Source: Actinopolymorpha cephalotaxi (GTDB lineage Bacteria > Actinomycetota > Actinomycetes > Propionibacteriales > Actinopolymorphaceae). Taken from it: a stretch of 64,000 bases of DNA. Both the position numbers and the translations under genes were made by a program. The stretch lies in NCBI RefSeq assembly GCF_013408535.1, contig NZ_JACBZA010000001.1, positions 5,726,850 to 5,790,849 on the forward strand. The letters are read 5' to 3'. The notes below the pieces were generated by a model. It had not been told where the DNA came from, made no database searches, and saw nothing but the letters and a program-made list of their open reading frames with translations. Numbering within the stretch: the stretch's first letter is position 1; the number at the start of each line of letters is the position of its first letter. Shown here piece after piece: positions 55,512 to 63,482 of this stretch.

Positions 55512-55976
55512 TCACTCCGCTTCGGTGAGTGGGTGCACCATGAGCTGCGGGTCGCGCTGGAAGCCGGCGCGTTCGTAGACGGGAACCGCACGGCGGCCGG
55601 AGTGGACGGTGACCCGGCTGCAGCCTCGCTCCCGCCCGTGCTCGACGAGTGCGCGTACGACGCTCGAACCGATGCCCCGCCCGCGGTGGTCCGGCAGGAC
55701 GAAGACCGACTGGATGTCGCCGGTACGCCGGTCCAGTTCGCCGGGCACGGGCACGCGAGCGGCCAGCGCGAGAAAGCCCACCCCGACGAGGCCCGGCCCG
55801 TCGGCCGCCACCACCGCCACGTAGTCCTCGCGCCGCTCCCACCACGTCGAGAAGCTGCGGATGTAGTCGTCGAGGCCGCCGTCCGGCTCCGGACGGCGCT
55901 CGAAGGTGGATCGCCAGCGGAGCTTCGCCAGCTCGGCCGTTTCGCCCCGCGTCGCCTCGCGGATCTCGATGGTCAC
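55512..55976 (-). CDS. GNAT-family N-acetyltransferase
   Basis: 154 residues. Starts IEIREATRGETAELAKLRW; motif A for acetyl-CoA binding is IQSVFVLPDHRGRGIGSSVVRAL; motif B YERAGFQRDP. Convergent with the methyltransferase upstream (6 bp apart). Substrate unknown. Confidence 0.9.
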   Translation of the reverse strand: MTIEIREATRGETAELAKLRWRSTFERRPEPDGGLDDYIRSFSTWWERREDYVAVVAADGPGLVGVGFLALAARVPVPGELDRRTGDIQSVFVLPDHRGRGIGSSVVRALVEHGRERGCSRVTVHSGRRAVPVYERAGFQRDPQLMVHPLTEAE

Positions 55977-56010
55977 GGCCTGACTCTAGGTCGTTCTCTA
56001 CGATGGGTCG

Positions 56011-56487
56011 ATGCGGAGGCGACGGTTCACCGGGCGACTGCTCACGCTCGCCCAGGTCGGCCATGCTCACTGGCTCTTCGGCAATCTCTACGAAGCCGTG
56101 GTCAGGGTTCCGGACCGGCTGGCCGGTGCCGTCGACGGGGCGCGGGTGAGTTCACCCCTGGGTCCCGGAAGTCCGTTGCGCTACTACGTTCCGGCCGTAC
56201 CCGCGACCTTCCCCGCCGCGCTCGCCGCACTGTGGGCGGGCTGGGACGATGGCCCGGAGGCTCGCCGGTGGCTTGCTGTCGCCGCCTCCTGCTCCGTCTC
56301 CGGCGCCGCGGTGACAGCCGTTCTCGTACGCCTCAATCTCCGGTTGTTCTTCACCTCCGGCCCGTTGCCGACGGCCGAACGCGAAAAGCTGCTGCGCACG
56401 TGGTACCGCCTGAACGCCGTCCGGATGGCCGCCACCGCCGCCGCGTGGATCGCCGCCCGGCAGGCAGCAGACCGCATCGCCTACTGA
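56011..56487 (+). CDS. Predicted membrane protein (DUF1772-like)
   Basis: 158 residues with about three to four hydrophobic stretches and a conserved-looking N-terminal GHAHWLFGNLYEAVVRVPDRL. Resembles DUF1772/anthrone-oxygenase-like membrane proteins in layout (small, four-helix), but the match is by eye and weak. Next gene 38 nt downstream. Confidence 0.5.
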   Translation: MRRRRFTGRLLTLAQVGHAHWLFGNLYEAVVRVPDRLAGAVDGARVSSPLGPGSPLRYYVPAVPATFPAALAALWAGWDDGPEARRWLAVAASCSVSGAAVTAVLVRLNLRLFFTSGPLPTAEREKLLRTWYRLNAVRMAATAAAWIAARQAADRIAY

Positions 56488-56524
56488 TCGCCCGCTGATC
56501 GCCCGCTGACGAAAGGCGGAACGC

Positions 56525-57265
56525 ATGGAGTGGAACGAACGCCGCACCCTGCTGGACCAGGCGCGCGCGTGGTGGGAAGACCCCGAGCAGGTGTCCCACT
56601 ACAGAAAGGAGGTCGACTCCGGGCCGACCCCGGCCGAGCAGCTTCTGTTCCGGGCGCTACCGGCCTCCGGCCGCGTGCTCGACGTCGGCTGCGGAGCCGG
56701 GCGCATCGCGTTTCACCTTGCCGACAAGGGATACGACGTGACCGGCGTGGACATCAGCGAGGCCATGGTCGCCACCGCACGGGATCTCGCCGGGCAACGT
56801 CACTCCACCGCGACCTTCCGCCAGGTCGAGCAGTTGGCGTTGCCCTTCCCGGATAGCGGTTTCGACGCGGCCGTCGCCGGCAAGGTCCACTGTTACGTTC
56901 CTTCCCGCTCCGGTCGTCAAGAGTTCCTTGACGAGGTGGGGCGGGTCCTTCGGCCACGCGCGCCACTACTGCTCGTCAGCTATGTCGTACCCAGTGAGCA
57001 GGAAGCCGACGACGTGCTGGCTTCCGACGCCCTGCACCGGCGGGCGGCGGCGAGGTTCCGGTCGCTCGAACCGCTGGACACGTTCTGTGGGGACAGAGGT
57101 TACGTGCACTGGTTCACGCCGGAGTCGCTGCGGGAGGAGTTCGCCGACTCGCCGGCGTTCGAGCTCGAGTCGGTACGGGAGGACGAACCGGGCGGCTTCC
57201 TGCGCCTGGTCGTACTGCGGCGACGGAACACCACCGGAGCCGTGCCTGGGGGCACGAAGCTCTGA
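56525..57265 (+). CDS. SAM-dependent methyltransferase (class I)
   Basis: 246 residues. Motif I VLDVGCGAGRIAFHLADKG, motif II VTGVDISEAMVATA, acidic post-II region QLALPFPDSGFDAAVAGKVHCYV, VLRPRAPLLLVSYVVP. It starts EWNERRTLLDQARAWWEDP. Possibly cotranscribed with the membrane protein upstream. Acceptor unknown. Confidence 0.9.
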   Translation: MEWNERRTLLDQARAWWEDPEQVSHYRKEVDSGPTPAEQLLFRALPASGRVLDVGCGAGRIAFHLADKGYDVTGVDISEAMVATARDLAGQRHSTATFRQVEQLALPFPDSGFDAAVAGKVHCYVPSRSGRQEFLDEVGRVLRPRAPLLLVSYVVPSEQEADDVLASDALHRRAAARFRSLEPLDTFCGDRGYVHWFTPESLREEFADSPAFELESVREDEPGGFLRLVVLRRRNTTGAVPGGTKL

Positions 57266-57433
57266 GCCGTCGCGGGACTCCTCCCGGCGCCAGGTGGGCC
57301 AGGTACGAGCACACATCACGTCGCACACCAAGGGGATGGAATGTTCAACCACCAAGCCAGCAAGAGGTTCTCGCGTCGCACGAAGGGTGTCGCTGTCACC
57401 GCCGGCTGAGCCTGGCGTCTCACGCCGAAGCGC

Positions 57434-58171
57434 CTACGCCCATTCGGTTTCGACGTCACCGGCGATGTAGGTGCCGTGCTCCTCGCCCTGGCAGATCCCG
57501 GCCATCACGCCGGCCCGGTCGATGTCGAACACGTGCAGGGGAAGCTTCTGGTCGCGGGCGAGGATGAAGGCGGCCTGGTCCATCACCCGCAGGCCCTGTG
57601 CCAGCACCCGGTCGTAGCTGATCGAACGGTAGCGGCGGGCGTCCTTGTTGACGTTCGGGTCGCTCTCGTACACCCCGTCGGCACCGTGCTTGGCCACCAG
57701 GATCGCGTCCGCGTCGATCTCGGCGGCGCGCTGGACGGACGGGTAGTCGGTGGTGACGTAGGGCTGGCCGATGCCGCAGGCGAGGACGACGATCTTGCCC
57801 TTGGCCAGGTGGTTGAGCGCGCGAAGCCGGATGTACGGCTCGGCGACGGAGTTGATCGGGATCGCGGTCATCACGCGTACGTCGTGGTCGCTCAGAGCAC
57901 TGATCTTGCCCCGTAGGAGAATCGCGTTGATCAGCGTGCTCAGCATGCCGATGCTGTCGGCCTCCACGCGGTCGATGCCCCACTCGTCGGCCGAGCTCCC
58001 GCGAAAGACGTTGCCGCCGCCGACGACGATCGCGACCTGCAGGCCGAGGTCACGTGCGCGCAGGACCTCCCGTGCGAGGTGGTCGAGTGCGTCCGCACTG
58101 AACCCGGAGCTGAGCGTGCCCGCCACGGCCTGGCCGCTGAGTTTGATCAGGATGCGTCCGTACCGAGACAT
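57434..58171 (-). CDS. PyrH-like UMP kinase, solitary divergent copy
   Basis: 245 residues, amino-acid-kinase fold: MSRYGRILIKLSGQAVAG (nucleotide loop), IVVGGGNVFRG, ADSIGMLSTLINAILLRG, VAEPYIRLRALNHLAKGKIVVLACGIGQPYVTTDYPSVQRAAEIDADAIL, and VYESDPN. It phosphorylates UMP if it acts like the family. The canonical copy would sit in rpsB-tsf-pyrH-frr; here no such genes are near, and KLSGQA replaces the usual KLSGEA, so this is likely a paralogue with a different role. ATG at 58171 or 58174, after GAGGGG. Confidence 0.85.
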   Translation of the reverse strand: MSRYGRILIKLSGQAVAGTLSSGFSADALDHLAREVLRARDLGLQVAIVVGGGNVFRGSSADEWGIDRVEADSIGMLSTLINAILLRGKISALSDHDVRVMTAIPINSVAEPYIRLRALNHLAKGKIVVLACGIGQPYVTTDYPSVQRAAEIDADAILVAKHGADGVYESDPNVNKDARRYRSISYDRVLAQGLRVMDQAAFILARDQKLPLHVFDIDRAGVMAGICQGEEHGTYIAGDVETEWA

Positions 58172-58174
58172 CAT

Positions 58175-58445
58175 GCGTCCCCTCGTTCTGCGCCGCGACC
58201 GGGGTGCCGTGGCGCCCCGCACTCTACTGGTGCGTACGTCACCGGCCCGCGCACTCGCCGCCGGGGCTCACCGGGTGTTCACCCACCCCGCGTGGACGAC
58301 TACGAGCGGTCACCCCACGGTCCTCGACCTCGCTCCGCGATGAGCTCTCCGGACGTGCGGCTCCAACGTGCTAGCCAGCAACAAGTATGGGTCGAACACC
58401 TTGTGGACAATGCGATCTCTGTCGGTGGCGCCAGATACGATTCGA
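58175..58445. other. Region between the PyrH-like gene and the IS, with the original HNH upstream sequence
   Basis: No gene. The right end (about 58380-58453) is what lay in front of the HNH gene before the IS entered. TACGAT at 58436-58441 ends six bases before the original ATG context, so the original promoter could have produced a leaderless HNH transcript. I find no clear -35 at 17 nt. Confidence 0.45.
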
Positions 58446-58453
58446 TCATGTCT
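58446..58453. repeat. Target-site duplication (left) of the ISL3-like element
   Basis: TCATGTCT, identical to 59912-59919. Eight bp is the usual ISL3-family duplication length. Confidence 0.9.
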
Positions 58454-58547
58454 CCCTCTCCTCGGCTTGGTGTGGGTTCGTAACCAGGGCCGGGAGGGGG
58501 TTGGTGTGGCTGGGTTGGGGTGTGTGGCGCGGGGCGGGGCATGAGAA

Positions 58548-58619
58548 GACGCGCACGTGGTTGCCCTTAGGTTCTGGGTGTCGAATCCTTAACCGTCTGG
58601 AGCAACGCACGTGCGCGTC
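58548..58619 (+). promoter_or_regulatory. Hairpin that buries the transposase start codon
   Basis: GACGCGCACGTG-GTTGC (58548-58564) pairs with GCAAC-G-CACGTGCGCGTC (58602-58619): 12 bp, one unpaired base, 5 bp, loop 37 nt. The start GTG (58611-58613) lies inside the right arm and the GGAG at 58599-58602 at its edge. A transcript entering from outside would fold over the start. A transcript starting inside the IS after the left arm would not. This is a known way for IS elements to limit transposition after chance transcription. Confidence 0.6.
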
Positions 58620-59903
58620 ACCACGGTATTCAACCGCATTCTGGGTTTGTCCGGGGCATCGGTGTGCTCGGTGGACTTCACCACCGACGGCCTCGTTCTT
58701 GGCCTTCGCCGCCGGCGTGGCCGCCGCTACCGGTGTGAGTGCGGGTTCTCCACCCGGGCCCGCTATGACATATCCCGCCGCCGCTGGCGCCACCTGGACT
58801 TCGGGGCCACCAAGGTGTGGCTGGCCGCCGACATCGCCCGGATCGCCTGCCCGGCGTGTGGAATCCGCACCGAGACCGTGCCCTGGGCGCGGCGCAACGC
58901 CCGGCACACCCGCGACTTCCAGGACGTGATCGGCTGGCTGGCCCAGCGCATGGACAAGACGAGCGTGGCCCGGCTGCTGCGGTGCTCGTGGGAGGCGGTG
59001 GACCGGGCGGTGAGAATGCTGGTGGCCGACCATCTGCCCACCGACCGGCTGGACGGGCTGTATCGGATCGGGGTGGACGAGATCTCCTACAAACGCGGCC
59101 ACCACTACCTGACCATCGTCTGCGACCACGACACCGGCCGGGTGGTCTGGGTGACCAAGGACCGCACCCGCAAGGCGTTCGAGGGCTTCTTCACCGCCCT
59201 GGGCCCTGACCGCAGCAAACAGCTGACCGCGATCACCATGGACGGCTCCCCGATCTACATGCCCGTCGCCGCACAGAAGGCGCCACAGGCCGCGGTGTGC
59301 CTGGACCCCTTCCACGTCATCAAGTGGGCCAACGAAGCCCTCGACAGAGCCCGCCAGGCCAACCCCGCCGTCCCACCACTGCCAGCCGCCCCGGCCAACC
59401 CGGCCAGCCCGGCCGCCCCGGCCAGCCCGGCCAAGCAGCACACCGTCGCACAGGTCAACGCCCCGGCCAGGGCGTGGCGACGGCTGAAGACAGCGCTGCG
59501 CTCAGGCGCTGAAAACCTCACCGACGACCGCCGCGCCCTCATCAACGCCCTGCGCCGCCACAACTACCAGCTCTTCCGCGCCTGGACCCTCAAAGAACAA
59601 CTACGAGACCTCTACCGCATCCCACCCGAACAGGCCCGCCGCTACCTTCGAAGGTGGATCACCCGCGCGTTCCGATCCACCATCCCCGCGATGCGCCAAC
59701 TGGCCACCCGCCTGAAGAAGTACTTCCAACAAACCATCGCAGCCGTCGAACTCGGCCTGTCCAACTCACGAGCAGAAGGCATCAACAGCAAAATCCGCGT
59801 CATCCAACGCCGCGGCTACGGACACCCAGGACCAGACTCCCTCACCGCCATGATCTACCTCTGCCTCGGCGGAATCACCCTCAACCTCCCCACACAAACC
59901 TGA
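58611..59903 (+). CDS. ISL3-family transposase
   Basis: 430 residues. N-terminal zinc-ribbon-like part (CECGFSTRARYDIS...IACPACGIRTETVPWARR), then the DDE domain: first Asp in RIGVDEISYKRGHHYLTIVCD, second Asp in VCLDPFHVIKWANEALDRAR, Glu in SNSRAEGINSKIRVIQRRGYG. Between the second Asp and the helical region lies a Pro/Ala-rich insert (VPPLPAAPANPASPAAPA) that is unusual in these enzymes. GTG start with GGAG eight nt before. The 3' third is much poorer in G than the 5' part. Confidence 0.95.
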   Translation: MRVTTVFNRILGLSGASVCSVDFTTDGLVLGLRRRRGRRYRCECGFSTRARYDISRRRWRHLDFGATKVWLAADIARIACPACGIRTETVPWARRNARHTRDFQDVIGWLAQRMDKTSVARLLRCSWEAVDRAVRMLVADHLPTDRLDGLYRIGVDEISYKRGHHYLTIVCDHDTGRVVWVTKDRTRKAFEGFFTALGPDRSKQLTAITMDGSPIYMPVAAQKAPQAAVCLDPFHVIKWANEALDRARQANPAVPPLPAAPANPASPAAPASPAKQHTVAQVNAPARAWRRLKTALRSGAENLTDDRRALINALRRHNYQLFRAWTLKEQLRDLYRIPPEQARRYLRRWITRAFRSTIPAMRQLATRLKKYFQQTIAAVELGLSNSRAEGINSKIRVIQRRGYGHPGPDSLTAMIYLCLGGITLNLPTQT

Positions 59904-59911
59904 GGAGAGGG

Positions 59912-59919
59912 TCATGTCT
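59912..59919. repeat. Target-site duplication (right) containing the HNH start codon
   Basis: TCATGTCT. Bases 3-5 are the ATG of the HNH gene, so the duplication rebuilds the start codon. GAGGAGAGGG of the IS end immediately precedes it and is well spaced for a Shine-Dalgarno sequence. Confidence 0.9.
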
Positions 59920-61665
59920 TCGAGCGAGTGGGGTGCCTGGACCGGTGGTGATGCCGTCGGCCGGATCCTGGCTGCGCTCGACCGGGTCGACGCTCCGCTG
60001 GACGAGGCGTGGGTGGCCCCGAAGGGTGGCCTGAAGCCCGAGGACATCGGGGCGGTGATCGCTGCGGCGCGGGCGAAGAAGGCCCGCCTGGAGGCCCTGG
60101 AGCTGGACCTGGTGGCTCTGGCGGAGGCCTGTGACATCGGCAGGCTGACCGGCTCCCCCAACGCCACCGTCTACCTGCGCACGGCGCAGCGGCTCGCGCA
60201 GCGGGAGGCGTCCGCGGTCGTGGGGCTGGCCCGTGACCTGGGCAAGGTGGCGCGGCTGACGTTGGAGGCGATGGCCGCGGGGGCGGTGTCGGCCCAGCAG
60301 GCGAAGGTGATCGCCGAGGCGATCAAGAAGCTCCCCGAATATGTCGGGGCCGATGAGCGGCACCGGGCGGAGGAGTTCCTGATCGAGAAGGCCGCCTTCG
60401 CCAACCCCGACGAACTCCGCGGAATGGGCGAGTCGCTGCTGGAACGCATCGCCCCCGAAGAGGCCGAACGGCTGGAGGGGGAAGAACTGGCGAAGAAGGA
60501 CCGCAAGGCCGAACAGAAACGGTCCCTTCGCTACCTGCCCAACGGCATCCCGCAGTCGGAGACGGTGCGCATCACTCTGCCGTCGTGGGAGATGGAACTG
60601 TTCCGCAAGATCATCGAACCGTTGGCGGTGCCGGTGAAAGGTGCCGAGCCCGACACCCGCCCGATCGACCAGCGACGAGGAGACGCGTTCGCCGAACTCA
60701 TCCCCCGGCTCGCTGGTGCCGCCCCGACCAGCGGCGGCAGACCACCCCAGGTCACCGTCACCATCCCGATCGACACCCTCCTGACCGGCGTGGGGGCCGG
60801 GTTCATCGACAACACCGCCACCCCTGTACGCCCCCGGCCCTGCACCTGTCCCTGCACCGACCCCAAGTACGGCACCACCAAGGACACCGGCAACACCCGG
60901 AACGCCAAGAACGCCAGACAGGCCCGTACGGACGGGGAACCGACACCGGAGGAAGCAGCAGGCCAGGAACGAGCCCGGGAAACCCAGCCAGGTATGGGGA
61001 AAAGGCCACCATCGGGTACCGGCTCACCCACCGACGGGATACCACCACCGCGAACACCGGATCAACCGCACCACCCACAACCGAACACCGACCCCGAACC
61101 AGAACCCCGTACCGCAACGGGTTCGGGAACCGAACCCGATCCGCATACCGGGCAGGTTCCGGGGCGTGACGCCGAACCCGACCAGGGTGCGGTGGGGCTG
61201 AAGGACGCCATCGACCCGCACGACGGGTGCCCCAAGTGCGGAGGCGGCGGATCAGCCCGCTACCTCGGCACCGACGGCAAACCCATCTCCGCCGCCACCG
61301 TCCGCCGGCTGGCGTGCGAGGCCGACCTCATCCCCGTCGTCCTCGCAGGAGACGGGCAGGTGCTCGACCTCGGCCGCTCCGACCGGTTCTTCAGGGAACA
61401 CCAGCGGCGTGCGCTGGCCATCCGCGACGGGAGCCACTGCCACTTCCCCGGCTGCCAGATCCCCGAACCGCGCTGCATCACCCATCACATGACCGCCTGG
61501 GACCACGGCGGACCGACCGACCTGAACAACGGCGTGCTGTTGTGCCGCTTCCACCACGTCACCGTCCACCACAAAGGCTGGCAAGTCCGCATGGGCGCAC
61601 ACGGCCACCCCGAATACGTACCCCCGGAATGGGTGGACCCGCAACAGCGCGTTCTCCGCCCATGA
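59914..61665 (+). CDS. DUF222/HNH endonuclease-domain protein (13E12-repeat type)
   Basis: 583 residues. DUF222 region from about residue 20 to 290; a long low-complexity linker (about 310-430) rich in Pro, Thr, Glu and Arg; C-terminal HNH nuclease motif CHFPGCQIPEPRCITHHMTAWDHGGPTDLNNGVLLCRFHHVTVHH with both metal-binding CxxxxC/His elements. This is the actinobacterial 13E12/REP family, often present in many copies per genome. The start is now supplied by an IS insertion: the ATG is in the target duplication and the ribosome binding site in the IS end, 10 nt after the transposase stop. Function unknown. Confidence 0.9.
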   Translation: MSSSEWGAWTGGDAVGRILAALDRVDAPLDEAWVAPKGGLKPEDIGAVIAAARAKKARLEALELDLVALAEACDIGRLTGSPNATVYLRTAQRLAQREASAVVGLARDLGKVARLTLEAMAAGAVSAQQAKVIAEAIKKLPEYVGADERHRAEEFLIEKAAFANPDELRGMGESLLERIAPEEAERLEGEELAKKDRKAEQKRSLRYLPNGIPQSETVRITLPSWEMELFRKIIEPLAVPVKGAEPDTRPIDQRRGDAFAELIPRLAGAAPTSGGRPPQVTVTIPIDTLLTGVGAGFIDNTATPVRPRPCTCPCTDPKYGTTKDTGNTRNAKNARQARTDGEPTPEEAAGQERARETQPGMGKRPPSGTGSPTDGIPPPRTPDQPHHPQPNTDPEPEPRTATGSGTEPDPHTGQVPGRDAEPDQGAVGLKDAIDPHDGCPKCGGGGSARYLGTDGKPISAATVRRLACEADLIPVVLAGDGQVLDLGRSDRFFREHQRRALAIRDGSHCHFPGCQIPEPRCITHHMTAWDHGGPTDLNNGVLLCRFHHVTVHHKGWQVRMGAHGHPEYVPPEWVDPQQRVLRP

Positions 61666-61678
61666 ACCCGCCGGACTC

Positions 61679-62479
61679 CTACCGCGTGCGGTGGGCCACG
61701 ACGCGGGTGAAGCCGAGCAGGTCGCCGCCGTCGGCGCGCAGCATCCTCGCGTCCGGCTCGTGCCCTCGCCCCACCAGGTCGCAGGCATCCAGCCAGCGCA
61801 GCCAGTCCTCCCAGCCACCGGGCACCATGTCGGCGACATCGACCTCGACCAGCCCGGTCCGCTCCCAGTGCCGGCGCCACCAGGCCGGACCCAGCCAGGT
61901 GCACATGTCGGGGCCCCAGCGTTCGGCGAGGTACGCCGGCAGCTCCGGAACCGGACCCTGCCCCTCGCCCTGGTCCGGTTCGCGGCGAAGGCCCGGCGCG
62001 ACGAAGCCGATCGAGCCACCAGACCGCAGGAACTCCACGCAGTACGGAAGGTACAGAGCGTCGGTCCCGAAGTAGTGAAAGGCGTCCAGGCTGACGATCG
62101 CGTCGAAGAAGCCGTCCGCGAACGGCAGGGCGTGCGCGTCGGCGTGGATCGGGTGCACACGGTCGGCCAGGCCGGCCTGCTGGATGCGTTCCCAGTTCTC
62201 CGTCGGCTCGACCCACAGGTCCACCGCCCACACCCGGACGTCGAACTCGCGCGCCAGGAAGATCGAGGTGAGCGCCGTTCCACAGCCCAGGTCCAGCACA
62301 CGCATGCCGGGGCGTAGCGGCATCACCTGGGTCAGCGCCTCCGCCGCCCACAGCGGATGCGGCCCCATCAGGTTGTCGACCACCCAGTGCTGGTCGTAGG
62401 TGGACGAACGCGGGTAGCGCTCCACCGTGAGTGCCCGTCGCAGTTGCTCCTCGGTGCCCAGATCCTTCGTGTCCGACAT
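61679..62479 (-). CDS. SAM-dependent methyltransferase (class I)
   Basis: 266 residues. MRVLDLGCGTALTSIFLAREFDVRVWAVDLWVEP (motif I and II), HADAHALPFADGFFDAIVSLDAFHYFG, EFLRSGGSIGFVAPG. It starts MSDTKDLGTEEQLRRALTVE. Convergent with the HNH gene (14 bp). Similar to actinobacterial enzymes annotated as cyclopropane-fatty-acid or small-molecule methyltransferases; the acceptor cannot be read. Confidence 0.9.
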   Translation of the reverse strand: MSDTKDLGTEEQLRRALTVERYPRSSTYDQHWVVDNLMGPHPLWAAEALTQVMPLRPGMRVLDLGCGTALTSIFLAREFDVRVWAVDLWVEPTENWERIQQAGLADRVHPIHADAHALPFADGFFDAIVSLDAFHYFGTDALYLPYCVEFLRSGGSIGFVAPGLRREPDQGEGQGPVPELPAYLAERWGPDMCTWLGPAWWRRHWERTGLVEVDVADMVPGGWEDWLRWLDACDLVGRGHEPDARMLRADGGDLLGFTRVVAHRTR

Positions 62480-62646
62480 GCGCTGACGGTGCCACCGGGA
62501 CGACCTGTCCACAACAGGTTTCCGGGTCGTTCCGGGGCGGACGTACGGGCTGAAAATCGCTGTGCTCACGGCCGTTCCGCACGCAAGACTGGGCACCGAC
62601 CGCCAGATACGGTCGTCGAGAACGCCGCCAGCCACAGAGGTCCGAG

Positions 62647-63387
62647 ATGACGTACTACCACGCTGAACACGAGGCCGCGTACGAGCAGATCGCGCAGCGT
62701 GGCCTCACCAAGTGGGACGACCTCTTCGAGGACGGTCGCCCTAACCGCTACGAGGAGTTCCCGAACCGGCGCTTCCTCGAACGCACCCTGGCCCGGCTCG
62801 ACCTGCCCGCACCGGACGAGGTGGACGTGCTCGAGTACGGCTGCGGCACCGGACCGGCCGCCTGCTTCCTCGCCTCGCTCGGCTTCCGGGTGCGGGCCGT
62901 CGACCTGATCCCGCGGGCGATCGCACTGGCCCGCGAGTTCGCCCGGCAACGCGGCCTTGACATCACGTTCGACGTCCAGGACATGTGTGCGCTGGCGCAC
63001 GTACCCGCAACCAGGCGGTATGACCTCGTGGTGGACAGCTTCTGCCTTCAGTCCATCGTCACCGACGCGGACCGGGCCGACCTGTTCGCCGCGGTGCGCG
63101 CCCGGCTCGCACCCGGCGGCCACTATCTGATCTCGACGGCGATGTACGAACCGGAACGCGACTACGAGGGCAGCCGATACGACGAGGCCACCGGAGTCTG
63201 CCACGAGGAGGTGCCCGCCGAGGTCGTGGGCGCCGTGCGGATCGACGACAGGTGGTACCGCCCGCACCGCCGCCACCTGCGGCCGGAGGCATTTCGCGCG
63301 GAGCTCATCCATGCGGGCTTCGACATACTCTCCCAGGACACCCCGTCCGGAGGCGACGTCGTCTGCACCCTGTCAACACGATCTTGA
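62647..63387 (+). CDS. SAM-dependent methyltransferase (class I)
   Basis: 246 residues. Starts MTYYHAEHEAAYEQIAQRG; motif I VLEYGCGTGPAACFLASLGFRVRAVDLIPRA; YDLVVDSFCLQSIV; RLAPGGHYLISTAMYEPE. GAGG precedes the ATG. Divergent from the previous methyltransferase with 167 bp between. Acceptor unknown. Confidence 0.9.
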   Translation: MTYYHAEHEAAYEQIAQRGLTKWDDLFEDGRPNRYEEFPNRRFLERTLARLDLPAPDEVDVLEYGCGTGPAACFLASLGFRVRAVDLIPRAIALAREFARQRGLDITFDVQDMCALAHVPATRRYDLVVDSFCLQSIVTDADRADLFAAVRARLAPGGHYLISTAMYEPERDYEGSRYDEATGVCHEEVPAEVVGAVRIDDRWYRPHRRHLRPEAFRAELIHAGFDILSQDTPSGGDVVCTLSTRS

Positions 63388-63482
63388 CGAGGGTCGGCAG
63401 CCGGCCATGCCCGGGCCAGGAGGTCTTCGCCGGGAGGGTGTGTCCGGCGATCGGAGGAGGCGGTGAGAGTTAGGTTCGACCC
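63388..63482. other. Intergenic region before the potassium channel gene
   Basis: 95 bp with no feature I can support. Confidence 0.4.

Larger units (their letters stand above)
58454..59911 (+). mobile_element. ISL3-like insertion sequence (1458 bp)
   Basis: Terminal inverted repeats start CCCTCTCCTC at the left (58454-58476) and end GAGGAGAGGG at the right (59889-59911), matching at 20 of 23 positions. TSDs of 8 bp flank it. It holds a single full-length transposase, and the transposase stop codon overlaps the right repeat. Both ends and the ORF look intact, so the copy may be active or recent. Confidence 0.92.
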
